From Bog-756 sp963713625 (GTDB lineage Bacteria > Actinomycetota > Acidimicrobiia > Acidimicrobiales > RAAP-2): a stretch of 64,000 nt of DNA. Made by a program: the position numbers and the translations under genes. The notes under the pieces are model-generated. The model worked only from the letters and a program-made list of their open reading frames with translations, did not search any database and was not told where the DNA came from. Each line of letters begins with the position of its first letter. Position 1 is the stretch's first letter. Where the stretch lies: positions 496,001 through 560,000 of the forward strand of contig CAVQMN010000008.1 of the NCBI GenBank assembly GCA_963713625.1. Direction: 5' to 3'. Positions 7,982 through 16,698 of the stretch are shown piece after piece.

Positions 7982-9544
7982 TCACAGCAGCGAGGGGACG
8001 ATGGCCTCGACCACGCTCGGGCCGGGTGTGGCCAACGCCCGGGCCAGCTGGTCGCCGAACTGCTCGGCCGTCTCGGCCCTCGAGGCGGCGATACCCAGGC
8101 CGCCGGCCAGCTGCACGAAGTCGATCGACGGGCGTCCGAGGTCGAGCATGGCCCGCGCCTTCGGCCCGGGAGCGTCCACGCCGACCCGGTCGAGCTCCAT
8201 GTTGAGTACGGCGTAGGAGTGGTTGTTCAAGAGGATGGTGGTCACGTCGAGGCCCTCACGGGCCATCGTCCACCACGACTGGAGCGTGTAGAGGGCGCTC
8301 CCGTCGGCCTCGAGGGCGATCACCCGGCGGTCCGGCTCGGCGACCGCCGCGCCCACGGCCACCGGCAGCCCCTGGCCGATGGCCCCGCCGGTCAGGCAGA
8401 GCCAGTCGTGTGGAGGAGCACCGGCCGTGGCGCCGGGGGCGAAGAGCCCCGAGGTGTTGCCCTCGTCGGAGACGATGGCCCCTTCGGGCAGCAGGGCGCC
8501 CAGGGCCTGGCACACGCCCTGGGCGGTGAGGGGGCCGGTGGGACGGTCGGGACGGTCGGCCTGCTGGCGGACCGCCGTCCCCGGCGCGGCCGGGATCAGA
8601 TCGGCCAGGTCCCCCACCGCAGTCAGCACATCGTCGGCGGCGCCGGCCACCGGGTACACGGCACAGCCCTCGGGCACCAGGTCGCTCGGCTTCCCCGGGT
8701 AGGCGAAGAACGACACCGGCGACGCGGCATCCACCAGCACCAGGTGCCGGATGCCCTCCAGCTGCATGGCGGTGAACTCGGCCAGATAGGCCAGTCGCTC
8801 CACCACCGGCCGGCCGGCCCCGCGTTCGAGTCGGGTGGGAAAGGTCTCGCCGAACAGCTTGGCCCCGGTGGCCGCGGCGATGTCGGCCACCGTTGCCAGC
8901 GCGGCCCCGGAGCAGGCCCGGCCGCCGATGAGGATGGCGGACGGCTCGCCCGAACGCAGGGCCGCCGCGGCCGAGGCGATCACGGTGCCGTCCGGCGCGT
9001 TCCCCGCAGGTGGGGGGAGCGCGGGACCGTGGGCCACCGCCCCCCCGTCGGACCACGACACATCGGCCGGGAGGATCAGGGTGGCGACCGAACCGGGAGG
9101 CCCGACGGCGGCGGCCAGGGCGGCCAGGGCGTCGGCGCTCAGCCCGACCGTGGATTCCGACGTGCGCACGAAGGTCGACACGTTCCGGGCCACCGTCTCG
9201 ATGTCGGACTGCAGCTGGGCGTCGTAGGCCCGATGGGAGAGGGCGTGGTCGCCGACGATGTTGACCACCGGACTGTGGGCCCGTCGGGCGTTGTGGAGGT
9301 TGGCCAGGCCGTTGCCGAGGCCGGGGCCGAGGTGGAGCAGGGTGGCGGCCGGACGCCCGGCCAGACGGGCGTACCCGTCGGCCGCGCCGGTGGCCACTCC
9401 CTCGAACAGGGCCAGCACGCTGTGCATGGCCGGCACCTCGTCGAGGGCAGCGACGAAGTGCATCTCGGATGTGCCGGGATTCATGAAGCAGGTGTCGACC
9501 CCGTGGTCGACGAGGGTGCGGATGAGGGCCTGGGCTCCGTTCAC
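7982..9544 (-). CDS. ThDP-dependent decarboxylase/acetolactate-synthase-like enzyme
   Basis: The 520-residue protein has the three-domain ThDP architecture. The N-terminal Pyr domain has the catalytic Glu in LALFEGVATGAADGYAR and the following HLGPGLGNGLANLHNARRA. The central domain is FAD/NAD-like (GGRACSGAALATVAD). The C-terminal PP domain has the cofactor motif EADGSALYTLQSWW ending in LLNNHSY. The sequence flavour is benzoylformate-decarboxylase/acetolactate-synthase-large-subunit-like. Its GTG overlaps the stop of the upstream FAD-oxidase gene (GTGA, 9541-9544), so the two are translationally coupled. The pair could oxidise a 2-hydroxyacid and then decarboxylate or ligate the 2-oxoacid. 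No regulatory small subunit is nearby, arguing against a biosynthetic acetolactate synthase. Confidence 0.85.
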   Translation of the reverse strand: MNGAQALIRTLVDHGVDTCFMNPGTSEMHFVAALDEVPAMHSVLALFEGVATGAADGYARLAGRPAATLLHLGPGLGNGLANLHNARRAHSPVVNIVGDHALSHRAYDAQLQSDIETVARNVSTFVRTSESTVGLSADALAALAAAVGPPGSVATLILPADVSWSDGGAVAHGPALPPPAGNAPDGTVIASAAAALRSGEPSAILIGGRACSGAALATVADIAAATGAKLFGETFPTRLERGAGRPVVERLAYLAEFTAMQLEGIRHLVLVDAASPVSFFAYPGKPSDLVPEGCAVYPVAGAADDVLTAVGDLADLIPAAPGTAVRQQADRPDRPTGPLTAQGVCQALGALLPEGAIVSDEGNTSGLFAPGATAGAPPHDWLCLTGGAIGQGLPVAVGAAVAEPDRRVIALEADGSALYTLQSWWTMAREGLDVTTILLNNHSYAVLNMELDRVGVDAPGPKARAMLDLGRPSIDFVQLAGGLGIAASRAETAEQFGDQLARALATPGPSVVEAIVPSLL

Positions 9545-10935
9545 CTGGCCGGGTCCGGTCGGGTAGGCGCCAGGTCGAAGATGGTCCCCGGATTGAGGAT
9601 GCCGTGGGGATCGAAGGCGGCCTTGATCCGACGCATGAGGTCCAACTTGGCCGGATCTTCGAACTCGGCCAGATAGGGGCGTTTCTCCGTTCCGATCCCG
9701 TGCTCGCCGGAGACGGCTCCCCCGAGCGAGAGCCCGGTGCCGATGACGTCGCGCAGCAGCTGATGGCGCACCGCCGGATCGGCTTGCCACACCGACAGAT
9801 GGACATTGCCGTCTCCGGCGTGGCCGCATCCGATCACCAGGGACGAGGTGGCCGCGGCCAGCGTGCCCACGCCCTCGAGGAACGCGGGGATCGAGGCCCG
9901 CGGGACGACCACGTCCACGATGTCGTCGGACCCGTTGGCCTTGGAGGCCCAAAAGGCGCGCTCGCGTGCGGCGATGAGCTGCTCCCCGGCCTGGTCGGGC
10001 AGCACGTACACATCGAGCGCACCCAGCTCGGCCGTCAGTCCGGCCAGAGCCTGGACGTCCTCTTCCAGACGGGAGGCGTGGTGGTTCTCGAGGACGATCA
10101 CGAGGTAGGCCAGCGCCCGTTCCTTGATGGCCGCGGGGACACCGAGGTCGATGCCGGCGTTGGCGGTTATCCCGGCCATCGACACCAGGTCGATGTACTC
10201 GACCAGGAGTGGATCGAGCCCACTGGCCACGATGGGGGGAACCGCCCCGGCGATGTGCTCGATGTCGGCGAACGGAGCCAGCAGCGTGGCGTGGTGCTGT
10301 GGCCGTGGATGCAGCCTGAGTGTGACCCGGGTGACCAGGGCGAGGGTGCCCTCCGAGCCAATGACCAGCTGGGTCAGGTCGTAGCCGCTGGTCGACTTCA
10401 CGAACTTGCCGCCGGCCACGATCACCTCACCGGTACCGATGACGGCCTCGATGCCCAGGACATGGTGGCGGGTCACGCCGTACTTGACGGCGCGCATGCC
10501 TCCGGCGTTGGTGGCCACGTTGCCGCCCAGCGACGCGGACTGCTCACCGGGGAACACCGGGTAGATCAGACCGTGGGGCACCAGGGCGGCGTCCAGCTCG
10601 GCCAGTGTCACCCCGGGTTCGACCACGGCGACGTGGTTGGCCGTGTCGATCTCGATGATCCTGCACATCCGTTCGAACGACACCACCACACCGTCGGCCG
10701 GGGGGATGGATCCACCGGACAGCCCGGTCCCCGATCCGCGCGGGGTGAGCGGGATCCCCTCGGCGCCAGCCAACCTGACGATGGCCACGACCTCGGCGGT
10801 GGACCCCGGACGCACGACCGCCCGTGGTCGCACCGGGCGTCCGGTCAGGGCCTCGTCATGGGTGTCGTCCTCTTTGATGTCGCCGCCGCTGTCGACATGG
10901 TCGGGACCGACGATTCCCGCCAGCTCGTCGATCAC
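9541..10935 (-). CDS. FAD-linked 2-hydroxyacid oxidase (GlcD type)
   Basis: The 464-residue protein has the VAO/PCMH FAD-binding domain (VVRPGSTAEVVAIVRLA, PRGSGTGLSGGSIP, FPGEQSASLGGNVATNAGG). A C-terminal GlcD-like cap follows, with the metal-site signature CGHAGDGNVHLSVW and GAVSGEHGIGTEKRPYL. It should oxidise a D-2-hydroxyacid such as glycolate or D-lactate to the 2-oxoacid, passing electrons to quinone or another acceptor. The start is set at GTG 10935 because that codon overlaps the stop of a short upstream ORF (GTGA) and begins right at the family's usual N terminus (VIDELAGIVGPDHV). GTG codons at 10941 and 10977 are alternatives. It is coupled to the ThDP enzyme downstream. Confidence 0.85.
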   Translation of the reverse strand: MIDELAGIVGPDHVDSGGDIKEDDTHDEALTGRPVRPRAVVRPGSTAEVVAIVRLAGAEGIPLTPRGSGTGLSGGSIPPADGVVVSFERMCRIIEIDTANHVAVVEPGVTLAELDAALVPHGLIYPVFPGEQSASLGGNVATNAGGMRAVKYGVTRHHVLGIEAVIGTGEVIVAGGKFVKSTSGYDLTQLVIGSEGTLALVTRVTLRLHPRPQHHATLLAPFADIEHIAGAVPPIVASGLDPLLVEYIDLVSMAGITANAGIDLGVPAAIKERALAYLVIVLENHHASRLEEDVQALAGLTAELGALDVYVLPDQAGEQLIAARERAFWASKANGSDDIVDVVVPRASIPAFLEGVGTLAAATSSLVIGCGHAGDGNVHLSVWQADPAVRHQLLRDVIGTGLSLGGAVSGEHGIGTEKRPYLAEFEDPAKLDLMRRIKAAFDPHGILNPGTIFDLAPTRPDPAR

Positions 10936-10997
10936 CGGCACCGCATCCGCCCCCGGTCGGCTTCCGCCGAGCCACACCTCCGGAACTGGCTCGTCAT
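10932..10997 (-). CDS. 21-codon leader ORF upstream of the glcD-like gene
   Basis: The ATG at 10997 is preceded by a strong GGAGGAGG. The peptide MTSQFRRCGSAEADRGRMRC plus a final R ends in TGA at 10932-10934, overlapping the GTG of the oxidase gene. The downstream GTG itself has no SD, so ribosomes may reach it only by termination-reinitiation. The peptide holds six arginines and two cysteines in 21 residues; no classic attenuator run of one codon is evident. It is either a translational-coupling device or, less likely, a chance ORF. Confidence 0.5.
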   Translation of the reverse strand: MTSQFRRCGSAEADRGRMRCR

Positions 10998-11031
10998 CAC
11001 ACGCTCCTCCTCCGACCGCTCCGCCCGTACG

Positions 11032-12543
11032 CTACCTCCCGGGCACGGAGCCAACCGCCGCCGGAGTGGCGTCGAGGGCGCAGTTGAAGCACGCCGTCCC
11101 GCCCGGAGGTTCCCCGCCCTCGGGGCGGTCCGAGGGTCGTCGGGGCGGGTTCTTGATACCGAAGGCGGCGAGGACCCCGCCGAGGGCGCACAGCCCTCCG
11201 GCCAGGAACGCCGCGCTCCGGAATCCGCTCGACAGTTCGGCCGGGTGCAGATAGCTGGTCCCCGAGATCCCGGCCAGGGCGGGGAGCACGGCCACGGCGA
11301 TGAGGGAGCCGATCCGGGCCACATCGTTGTTGACGGCCGAGGCCAGTCCGGAGTGCTCGGCAGATACCGCGCCGAGGGCGGTGGCCGTCAGGGGGGCGAC
11401 GGTGAAGCCGAGGCCGAACCCGAAGACGAGCACCGCCGGCAGCACCCCCGACAGGTACGAGGAATCGGTGGTGATCCTTCCGAGCAGGGCCAGGCCCACA
11501 CCGACCACCACCGGTCCGACGCTCATCTGCAGGCGGGGTCCGATCTTGGTGGCCAAGCGACCCGACCGGGACGACAACACCAGCATGATCACGGTCAGGG
11601 GCAGGAGGGCCACACCCGATTCGAGCGGCGAGTAGTGGTCGGAGACCTGCAGCTGCAGGGGCAGGAGGAAGAGCGCACCACCCAGCGCGGCGTAGACGAT
11701 GAAGGTGACGGCATTGGTGACGGTGAACTGCCGTATCCGGAAGAGCGCGAGTGGGAGCATCGGTGCCGGCGAGAACCGTTCCACGAAGAAGAAGGCCACG
11801 CCGGAGCCGGCCCCCACGACCACCATGGCCACAACCGGCGCCGCCGTCCAGCCGCGGGCTGGTCCTTCGATGAGCGCGAAGGTGGTCCCGGCCAGGGCCA
11901 GGGTGACCAGGACGGCTCCGGCGATGTCGAGCCGGCCCCGCGCGTCGGGATCGCGCGACTCGGGGACGTGGCGGACGGAGAGCAGCAGCACGATGGCACC
12001 GATGGGCACGTTGATCACGAAGATCAGTCGCCACGAGGCGGCGGCGATCAGGTAGCCGCCGAGCAGGGGGCCGGCGGCGGTGGCCACCCCGCCGAGTCCG
12101 GACCAGGACCCGATAGCCCGGCCCCGGTCATCGGGATCGAATGATGCCTGGAGGATGGCCAGACTCCCCGGCGTCAGGAGCGCAGCCCCCACGCCCTGGA
12201 GGATGCGCGTTCCGATCAGGACGGTGGTCCCCGGGGCCAGGGCGCAGGCCGCCGAGGACAGGACGAACCAGATGATGCCCACCACGAACATCCGCCGTCG
12301 ACCGTAGCGATCGCCCAGCGAGCCCCCGAGCAGGAGGAGGGACGCCAGGGTCAGGGTGTAGCCGGTGACCACCCACTGCAGGGTTCCGAGTGATGCCTGG
12401 AACTCGCGTCCGATGGTGGGAAGGGCGATCCCGACAACCGTGGCGTCGATGGCCGCCATGGCCGAGCCGAGCACGGTGGCGGCGATGACCCAGCGGCCCG
12501 CCGCCGATCCGAAGTGGAGGAGGCCGTCACTCGCCCCGTTCAC
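11032..12543 (-). CDS. DHA2-family MFS drug transporter (14 TM)
   Basis: This is a full-length 503-residue proton-driven exporter of the EmrB/QacA (DHA2) family. Helix 1 carries AAIDATVVGIALPTIGREF. Motif A follows as LGGSLGDRYGRRRM, and motif C as GVGAALLTPGSLAILQASF. The remaining sequence gives about fourteen membrane helices with a soluble tail (NPPRRPSDRPEGGEPPGG). It starts with GTG at 12543; no SD is evident. It likely exports hydrophobic drugs or metabolites. It lies head-to-tail with the oxidase operon downstream and is followed upstream by a small membrane protein gene on the same strand. Confidence 0.85.
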   Translation of the reverse strand: MNGASDGLLHFGSAAGRWVIAATVLGSAMAAIDATVVGIALPTIGREFQASLGTLQWVVTGYTLTLASLLLLGGSLGDRYGRRRMFVVGIIWFVLSSAACALAPGTTVLIGTRILQGVGAALLTPGSLAILQASFDPDDRGRAIGSWSGLGGVATAAGPLLGGYLIAAASWRLIFVINVPIGAIVLLLSVRHVPESRDPDARGRLDIAGAVLVTLALAGTTFALIEGPARGWTAAPVVAMVVVGAGSGVAFFFVERFSPAPMLPLALFRIRQFTVTNAVTFIVYAALGGALFLLPLQLQVSDHYSPLESGVALLPLTVIMLVLSSRSGRLATKIGPRLQMSVGPVVVGVGLALLGRITTDSSYLSGVLPAVLVFGFGLGFTVAPLTATALGAVSAEHSGLASAVNNDVARIGSLIAVAVLPALAGISGTSYLHPAELSSGFRSAAFLAGGLCALGGVLAAFGIKNPPRRPSDRPEGGEPPGGTACFNCALDATPAAVGSVPGR

Positions 12544-12636
12544 GGTCGGGGGCCGAGGGGGCAGGTCCGATGGTCACGGACGGGGCGGATCACCGTGGAA
12601 GGACAGCGGGATCCAGGTGCCTTCGGTCAGTCCGTT

Positions 12637-12789
12637 TCACGCAACCCTTCGGGGCAACACGGCGCCGATGAGCCAAAAGATCGGGATGAAGAGACCGATG
12701 ATGAACATCACCCAGTGGCCCTTGCGGAGGGACATGATCCCAAGCGTGATCAGCAAGACGATATAGATGACGCCGAGGATGAAAACCAT
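12637..12789 (-). CDS. 50-aa membrane microprotein
   Basis: This short gene is unmistakably coding. The product begins MVFILGVIYIVLLITLGIM, has a short positive loop (SLRKGHW), and a second hydrophobic helix (MFIIGLFIPIFWLIGAVL) ending PRRVA. AGGAG and a GGAAG tract precede the ATG at 12789. Proteins of this kind, about 50 residues with two helices, occur in many actinobacteria without assigned function. It is transcribed divergently from the diguanylate cyclase gene and upstream of the exporter gene. Confidence 0.8.
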   Translation of the reverse strand: MVFILGVIYIVLLITLGIMSLRKGHWVMFIIGLFIPIFWLIGAVLPRRVA

Positions 12790-12888
12790 GACTTCTTCCT
12801 CTCCTGGGACGTGAGCCGAAGGGCTCGGGAGAACTACACCGTAGTGCTGCGCCTGCTGGTGATGCTCCGATGTTCCCCATGGGGCGCC

Positions 12889-14655
12889 ATGGCCCCTGAC
12901 GGCAGGAAAGCCCGGGGCACCGAAGCCCTCAAGCTGCCGACTCGTCTGGTCGATGAGTCAGGGGTGCGTGAACACGAGCAAACCCTGGCCAGGCTGCTCG
13001 ACGAGCTGCCCGATGCCGCCATCGCGGTCGACGGGCAGGGCCTGGTTCTGTGGGGAAACCGCGCCGCCGAATGTCTGTTCGGGCGGACACTGCACGAATC
13101 CATCGGGATGTCGGGGCTGGATCTGATCCACCCCGAAGACCTCGAATTCGTTCTCCTGGCCCTGATCAGCGTGCGCGGCAAAGACGTCGGGTCCCCCATC
13201 GAGGTGCGCCTGGCCACGGCTTCGGGTTGGCGGCTGGTGGAACTCGTGGGTACCCCGGTCCCGTGGTTCAGAGAGGGTGCGGTACTCCTGTGTCTTCGGG
13301 ATCTCACCGAACGGCGCCGCTTCGAGCTCGCCCACCATCACGACGCCCGTCTGCGCTCACTCGTCCACAACTCCTCTTCGATCACCATGCTGGTGTCGCC
13401 CGAAGGCACGGTTGCATCCGTCTCCGGAGCGCTCACCCGCCTGCTGGGACAGGATCCGGAGTTCGTCGAAGGACAACCCCTGGCCGACCTGGTCAGTGAA
13501 GCCGACCGTTCCACCCTCGAGGCCGCATTCGAATGCGCCGCCACCGGGGCCACGGCCACCAACCCGGTGACCGTCAGGTTGGCCCTCAAACACCACGGAG
13601 GCGAGAAGACCTCTCCGTTCGAGCTGGCGCTGGTCAACCTGGTCGACGACCCGACCGTCGGGGGCTACGTGGTGTCCGGCCACGACATCACCATCCAGAT
13701 GCTCACCGAGCTCGAGGTGCGCAAGGCACTGTCCCTGTTGACCGCCACACTGGACTCGACGGCCGACGGCATCGTCGTGGTCGACAGCGCCGGACGGATC
13801 GTCAACTACAACCATCGCTTCTCCGAGATGCTCCGGCTGAGTGGTCCGCTGCAGCCCGGTCCGAGCCCCGCCGCCGTCAACGCCTTCTTCCGCCACAAGC
13901 TGCTCATGCCGGAGTTGTTTCTGGCCAAACTCGAAGACCTGTCAGGGACCAGCGAAGCAGAGAGCTGCGACGTCCTCGAGTTCGTCGACGGTCGGGTCTA
14001 CGAGTGTGTCTCGATGCCCCAACGGGTGGACGGGGCGGTGGTCGGTCGGGTCTGGAGCTTTCGGGACACAACCGACCGGAAGCAACTCGAGGAGCGACTC
14101 TCCCATCAGGCCTTCCACGATTCCCTCACCGGCCTGGGCAACCGAGCGCTGTTCCAGGATCGTCTCCAGCACGCCCTGGCGCGCACGGAACGGACACAGG
14201 GTCAGCTCGCCGTCCTGTTCCTGGACGTGGACAATTTCAAGGTGGTCAACGACACACTCGGGCACTCGGCCGGGGACGCGCTCTTGCAGGCCACCGCTGA
14301 AGTACTGGTCGGGTGCCTCCGCGAGTCCGACACGGCGGCCCGACTCGGCGGTGACGAGTTCGGCGTCGTGCTGGAAGAGGTCGGTGACCGTTGTGAGGTG
14401 GTCAAGCTGGTCGAACGCGTCCTGATCGCGGCACGCCGACCGTTCGCGGTGGGAGGCCAGGTGGTCTCCACCACTGTGAGCATCGGGATCACATTCCACA
14501 GTCCGGGTGTCTCCAGCGACCAGCTCCTGCGCAATGCCGACCGGGCCATGTACGCGGCCAAGGAACGGGGCAGGAACCGGTATTCCGTGTTCGAGGACGA
14601 GATCGGTGCCGCGGCGTCGAGCCGGCAACCGCACGAAGGGACCGTTGTCCGCTGA
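12889..14655 (+). CDS. PAS-PAS-PAS-GGDEF diguanylate cyclase
   Basis: The 588-residue cytoplasmic protein synthesises cyclic di-GMP. Three PAS-like sensor domains (about residues 30-140, 155-270 and 280-400) precede a GGDEF domain. Motif GGDEF is at residues 487-491, and the inhibitory I-site R478-E-S-D481 lies five residues upstream, so product feedback is expected. DNFKVVNDTLGHSAGD and NADRAMYAAKERGRNR are canonical. There is no membrane segment and no EAL domain. The start is uncertain: ATG 12889 or ATG 12862, neither with an SD. The PAS domains suggest response to redox, light or a small ligand; which one is not visible. Confidence 0.85.
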   Translation: MAPDGRKARGTEALKLPTRLVDESGVREHEQTLARLLDELPDAAIAVDGQGLVLWGNRAAECLFGRTLHESIGMSGLDLIHPEDLEFVLLALISVRGKDVGSPIEVRLATASGWRLVELVGTPVPWFREGAVLLCLRDLTERRRFELAHHHDARLRSLVHNSSSITMLVSPEGTVASVSGALTRLLGQDPEFVEGQPLADLVSEADRSTLEAAFECAATGATATNPVTVRLALKHHGGEKTSPFELALVNLVDDPTVGGYVVSGHDITIQMLTELEVRKALSLLTATLDSTADGIVVVDSAGRIVNYNHRFSEMLRLSGPLQPGPSPAAVNAFFRHKLLMPELFLAKLEDLSGTSEAESCDVLEFVDGRVYECVSMPQRVDGAVVGRVWSFRDTTDRKQLEERLSHQAFHDSLTGLGNRALFQDRLQHALARTERTQGQLAVLFLDVDNFKVVNDTLGHSAGDALLQATAEVLVGCLRESDTAARLGGDEFGVVLEEVGDRCEVVKLVERVLIAARRPFAVGGQVVSTTVSIGITFHSPGVSSDQLLRNADRAMYAAKERGRNRYSVFEDEIGAAASSRQPHEGTVVR

Positions 14656-14956
14656 CCCTTCCCGGGGAGCGCCGGCGGAGGCCGCGCTGCTCGGAAGATC
14701 CGTCGGCGGCGGCGTTTCTCCACGATTGGGACGGCCGTCCGGGGCCCCGATTGCGACTCGCAGTTGCGACCCGTAGTTGCAACAGATAGTGTGCCCGGCA
14801 GGCGGGAACCAACAGCGACCCCGACCGCAGGGACCGGCGGGCCCTGTGGTCGGAGTAGCTGGCCACCGGCGGACAGAGGCCCTGCCCCTCGATCATCGGC
14901 ATCCTCCGCGGTTCTCTTGAGCCCCGGCGGGCCGTCCCCGCAGTCCCGGCGGGTTC
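14656..14956. other. Convergent intergenic region with repeats and hairpin
   Basis: This is about 300 bases with no credible gene, between the convergent cyclase gene and the cytochrome b operon. It holds three TTGC(G/A)AC copies at 14751, 14764 and 14776, a TAGTGT just after them, and a hairpin at 14821-14853. Nothing else was recognised. Confidence 0.6.
14821..14853. terminator. 12-bp hairpin, possible bidirectional terminator
   Basis: CCGACCGCAGGG at 14821-14832 pairs with CCCTGTGGTCGG at 14842-14853 around a nine-base loop; one position is a G-T wobble. It lies between convergent transcription units. No T-tract follows, as is common for actinobacterial terminators. Confidence 0.4.
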
Positions 14957-15940
14957 CTACCCGGTCCTCGCCGCCAACTCCCGATAGTGCTGCCGCCAGA
15001 TGAGCCGGTACACCCGGCTCCAACGCGGAATCGAGCGCAGGCCGGGTATGAAGGGCAAGAAGACCAGGAGCAGGGTGAGGATCATCATGATCCCCCAGAC
15101 CTGGAGGTCCCCGCTGGCCGAGGTGTTCATGGGGGGAACCTGATACCAGAGGGTGTAGAGCCAGAGCCAGGCCTGACCGGGGTAGTTCCCGGTCTCGTTC
15201 ATCATCCCCCACTGGTCGCCCGAGAGGTGTTGGTTCTGAGCCAGGTTGGCCAGGTAGGTTCCGTCGGCGATGAACAGGAGGGGCTTGGTGTAGTCGGTCC
15301 CGTAGAACTGGCTCGAGCTGAGCAGGGCCCCGTCCAGGGCGCCGCTCCTGGCCATCGAGGTCAGCCCGTCGATGATGGCGGTGACCGGCCCGTAGTCTCC
15401 GAGGGCCACGACGACGGAGCCATCTTTGAACGCGGCGTTGGCCACCGTCTTTTCGTAGGCCCCGGTCCAGGCCTGCTGTTGCGTCGGCGTCGCCGCCATG
15501 TACTCGGCGAGTGCGGCGCGTACCCGCGGGTCGTTGGGGAGGGTCTCGAGGGGATGGATGACGAAGTCCTGAGCGGTGTCGATCGGGTGGTGCACGCCCA
15601 GCCACTGCTCGGGTGAGAAGAACCCGATCGACTGGGCCGCACCGGCAGTGTCGTTGTAGGGCGGACCGTAGGTGGCCGTACCGCTGGTCCCGTCGAGCTC
15701 GGTGATGGCGGTCTGGGCGAAGTCCACCGGGTTCTCGGTCGACCACGAGCGTACGGTCACTGGCTTTTCGTCCGGGGACGAGAACACGACAGCCAACGCC
15801 ACCACGAGGATGACGACCACCACGAAGGCGATCAGGACCTCCTTGACCAGGTCGTAGGGCTCGTACCTGCCGCTCCATTCCTTCACGTCGCGGTCGGGTT
15901 TGAACTGGCGTCGGGCCCGGCGGGTCAGGGCCTCCGTCAT
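14957..15940 (-). CDS. Membrane protein with large exported domain, cytochrome b operon subunit
   Basis: The 327-residue product has a basic N terminus, one membrane helix (LIAFVVVVILVVALAVVF), about 200 residues predicted outside, then a second helix (VWGIMMILTLLLVFLPFIPG) and a basic cytoplasmic tail. The position as last gene of a cytochrome b operon, overlapping it by ATGA, suggests it replaces the usual C-terminal cytochrome b half (subunit IV). The late stretch WLWLYTLWYQVPP vaguely recalls the region of the PEWY quinol site, but PEWY itself is absent. I do not recognise the exported domain. No heme CxxCH or Rieske cluster motif is present. Confidence 0.7.
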   Translation of the reverse strand: MTEALTRRARRQFKPDRDVKEWSGRYEPYDLVKEVLIAFVVVVILVVALAVVFSSPDEKPVTVRSWSTENPVDFAQTAITELDGTSGTATYGPPYNDTAGAAQSIGFFSPEQWLGVHHPIDTAQDFVIHPLETLPNDPRVRAALAEYMAATPTQQQAWTGAYEKTVANAAFKDGSVVVALGDYGPVTAIIDGLTSMARSGALDGALLSSSQFYGTDYTKPLLFIADGTYLANLAQNQHLSGDQWGMMNETGNYPGQAWLWLYTLWYQVPPMNTSASGDLQVWGIMMILTLLLVFLPFIPGLRSIPRWSRVYRLIWRQHYRELAARTG

Positions 15941-16698
15941 GACGGCGTGGCGCCCGGTGCGGCGTCGGAGACGCGCTGGTGTTCGTCGATGCCCGCTGTC
16001 CGGTCGGACTCATCATCGATACCGGGCGTCCGGGGGGTCTCATCGAAGGGCGGCACCACGCCACGGAGTCGCACCAAGAGCACATGGCCGGCGACGAGCA
16101 CCACGACCACCAGCGGGAGCAGGACGATGTGCCACATGATCATCTGACCGAAGTTGGTCACGTTGAAGATGGCCCCCGCGCCGGTCGAGTTGATGCCGTC
16201 CTTGGCCTGGGTGCTGATCCACTGCGAGTCGAAATTCTGCTGCGACAGGTACCCGGTAAAGGCGGCCCCGACCGAGACGACGAACGACACCACACCGGTG
16301 ATCCACGTGGCCCGGCGACGCCCACGCCAGGCAGCCATGAAGAACTTGCCCCACAAGTGGATGACCATGGTGAAGAAGAACACCTCGACACTCCAGAGGT
16401 GCAAGGAGTTGACGAACAGCCCCACCGTCGACACGTGCCACCACGTCGGGCCGAAGATAGCCAGCACCACTCCGGTGAGGATCACCACCGACAGAGCGCA
16501 GAGCGTGAGCACCCCAAAGACGTAGATCCACGAGGCCACGTAGGCCGGCTGACGATCAGGGAGGAGACGTCCCGGGGGCAGGGCGTCGACGGCGGCGTGG
16601 CGCACCTTGGCCGTCCACTGGTCAGCATCCTCGGGCCGATCTGCGCTCTTGGCGATGGACGGCGCATCCTGGCCGGTGACATCGGTGTCGAGGCTCAC
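15937..16698 (-). CDS. Cytochrome b N-terminal-half protein (b6-like)
   Basis: This 253-residue membrane protein carries the four-helix di-heme core of cytochrome b. His100 and His114 (14 apart, in SLHLWSVEVFFFTMVIHLW) and His190 and His205 (15 apart, in MWHIVLLPL...VAGH) are the expected heme ligands; the 14/15 spacing matches the cytochrome b6 pattern. The helix B-C connection GRRRATWITGVVSFVVSVG and AAFTGYL are typical. The GTG at 16698 overlaps the stop of the preceding small gene (GTGA), and its own stop overlaps the next start (ATGA). The C-terminal quinone-binding half is missing, so it must work with partner subunits. Confidence 0.85.
   Translation of the reverse strand: MSLDTDVTGQDAPSIAKSADRPEDADQWTAKVRHAAVDALPPGRLLPDRQPAYVASWIYVFGVLTLCALSVVILTGVVLAIFGPTWWHVSTVGLFVNSLHLWSVEVFFFTMVIHLWGKFFMAAWRGRRRATWITGVVSFVVSVGAAFTGYLSQQNFDSQWISTQAKDGINSTGAGAIFNVTNFGQMIMWHIVLLPLVVVVLVAGHVLLVRLRGVVPPFDETPRTPGIDDESDRTAGIDEHQRVSDAAPGATPS

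Noticed and set aside
9545..9952. N-terminal extension of the ThDP enzyme frame to 9952
   Set aside because: The added residues are Arg/Gly filler overlapping the oxidase gene; the GTGA overlap at 9541-9544 and the family start define the real N terminus.
9604..12144. 846-codon open frame on the plus strand
   Set aside because: It lies antisense to the oxidase and exporter genes, and its translation is Gly/Asp/His/Gln-rich without domains. It is an effect of high GC and lack of stop codons.
14202..16085. 627-codon minus-strand frame spanning the cyclase end and the cytochrome operon
   Set aside because: It is a shadow of two well-supported genes on opposite strands, with Arg/Pro-rich composition and no conserved motif.
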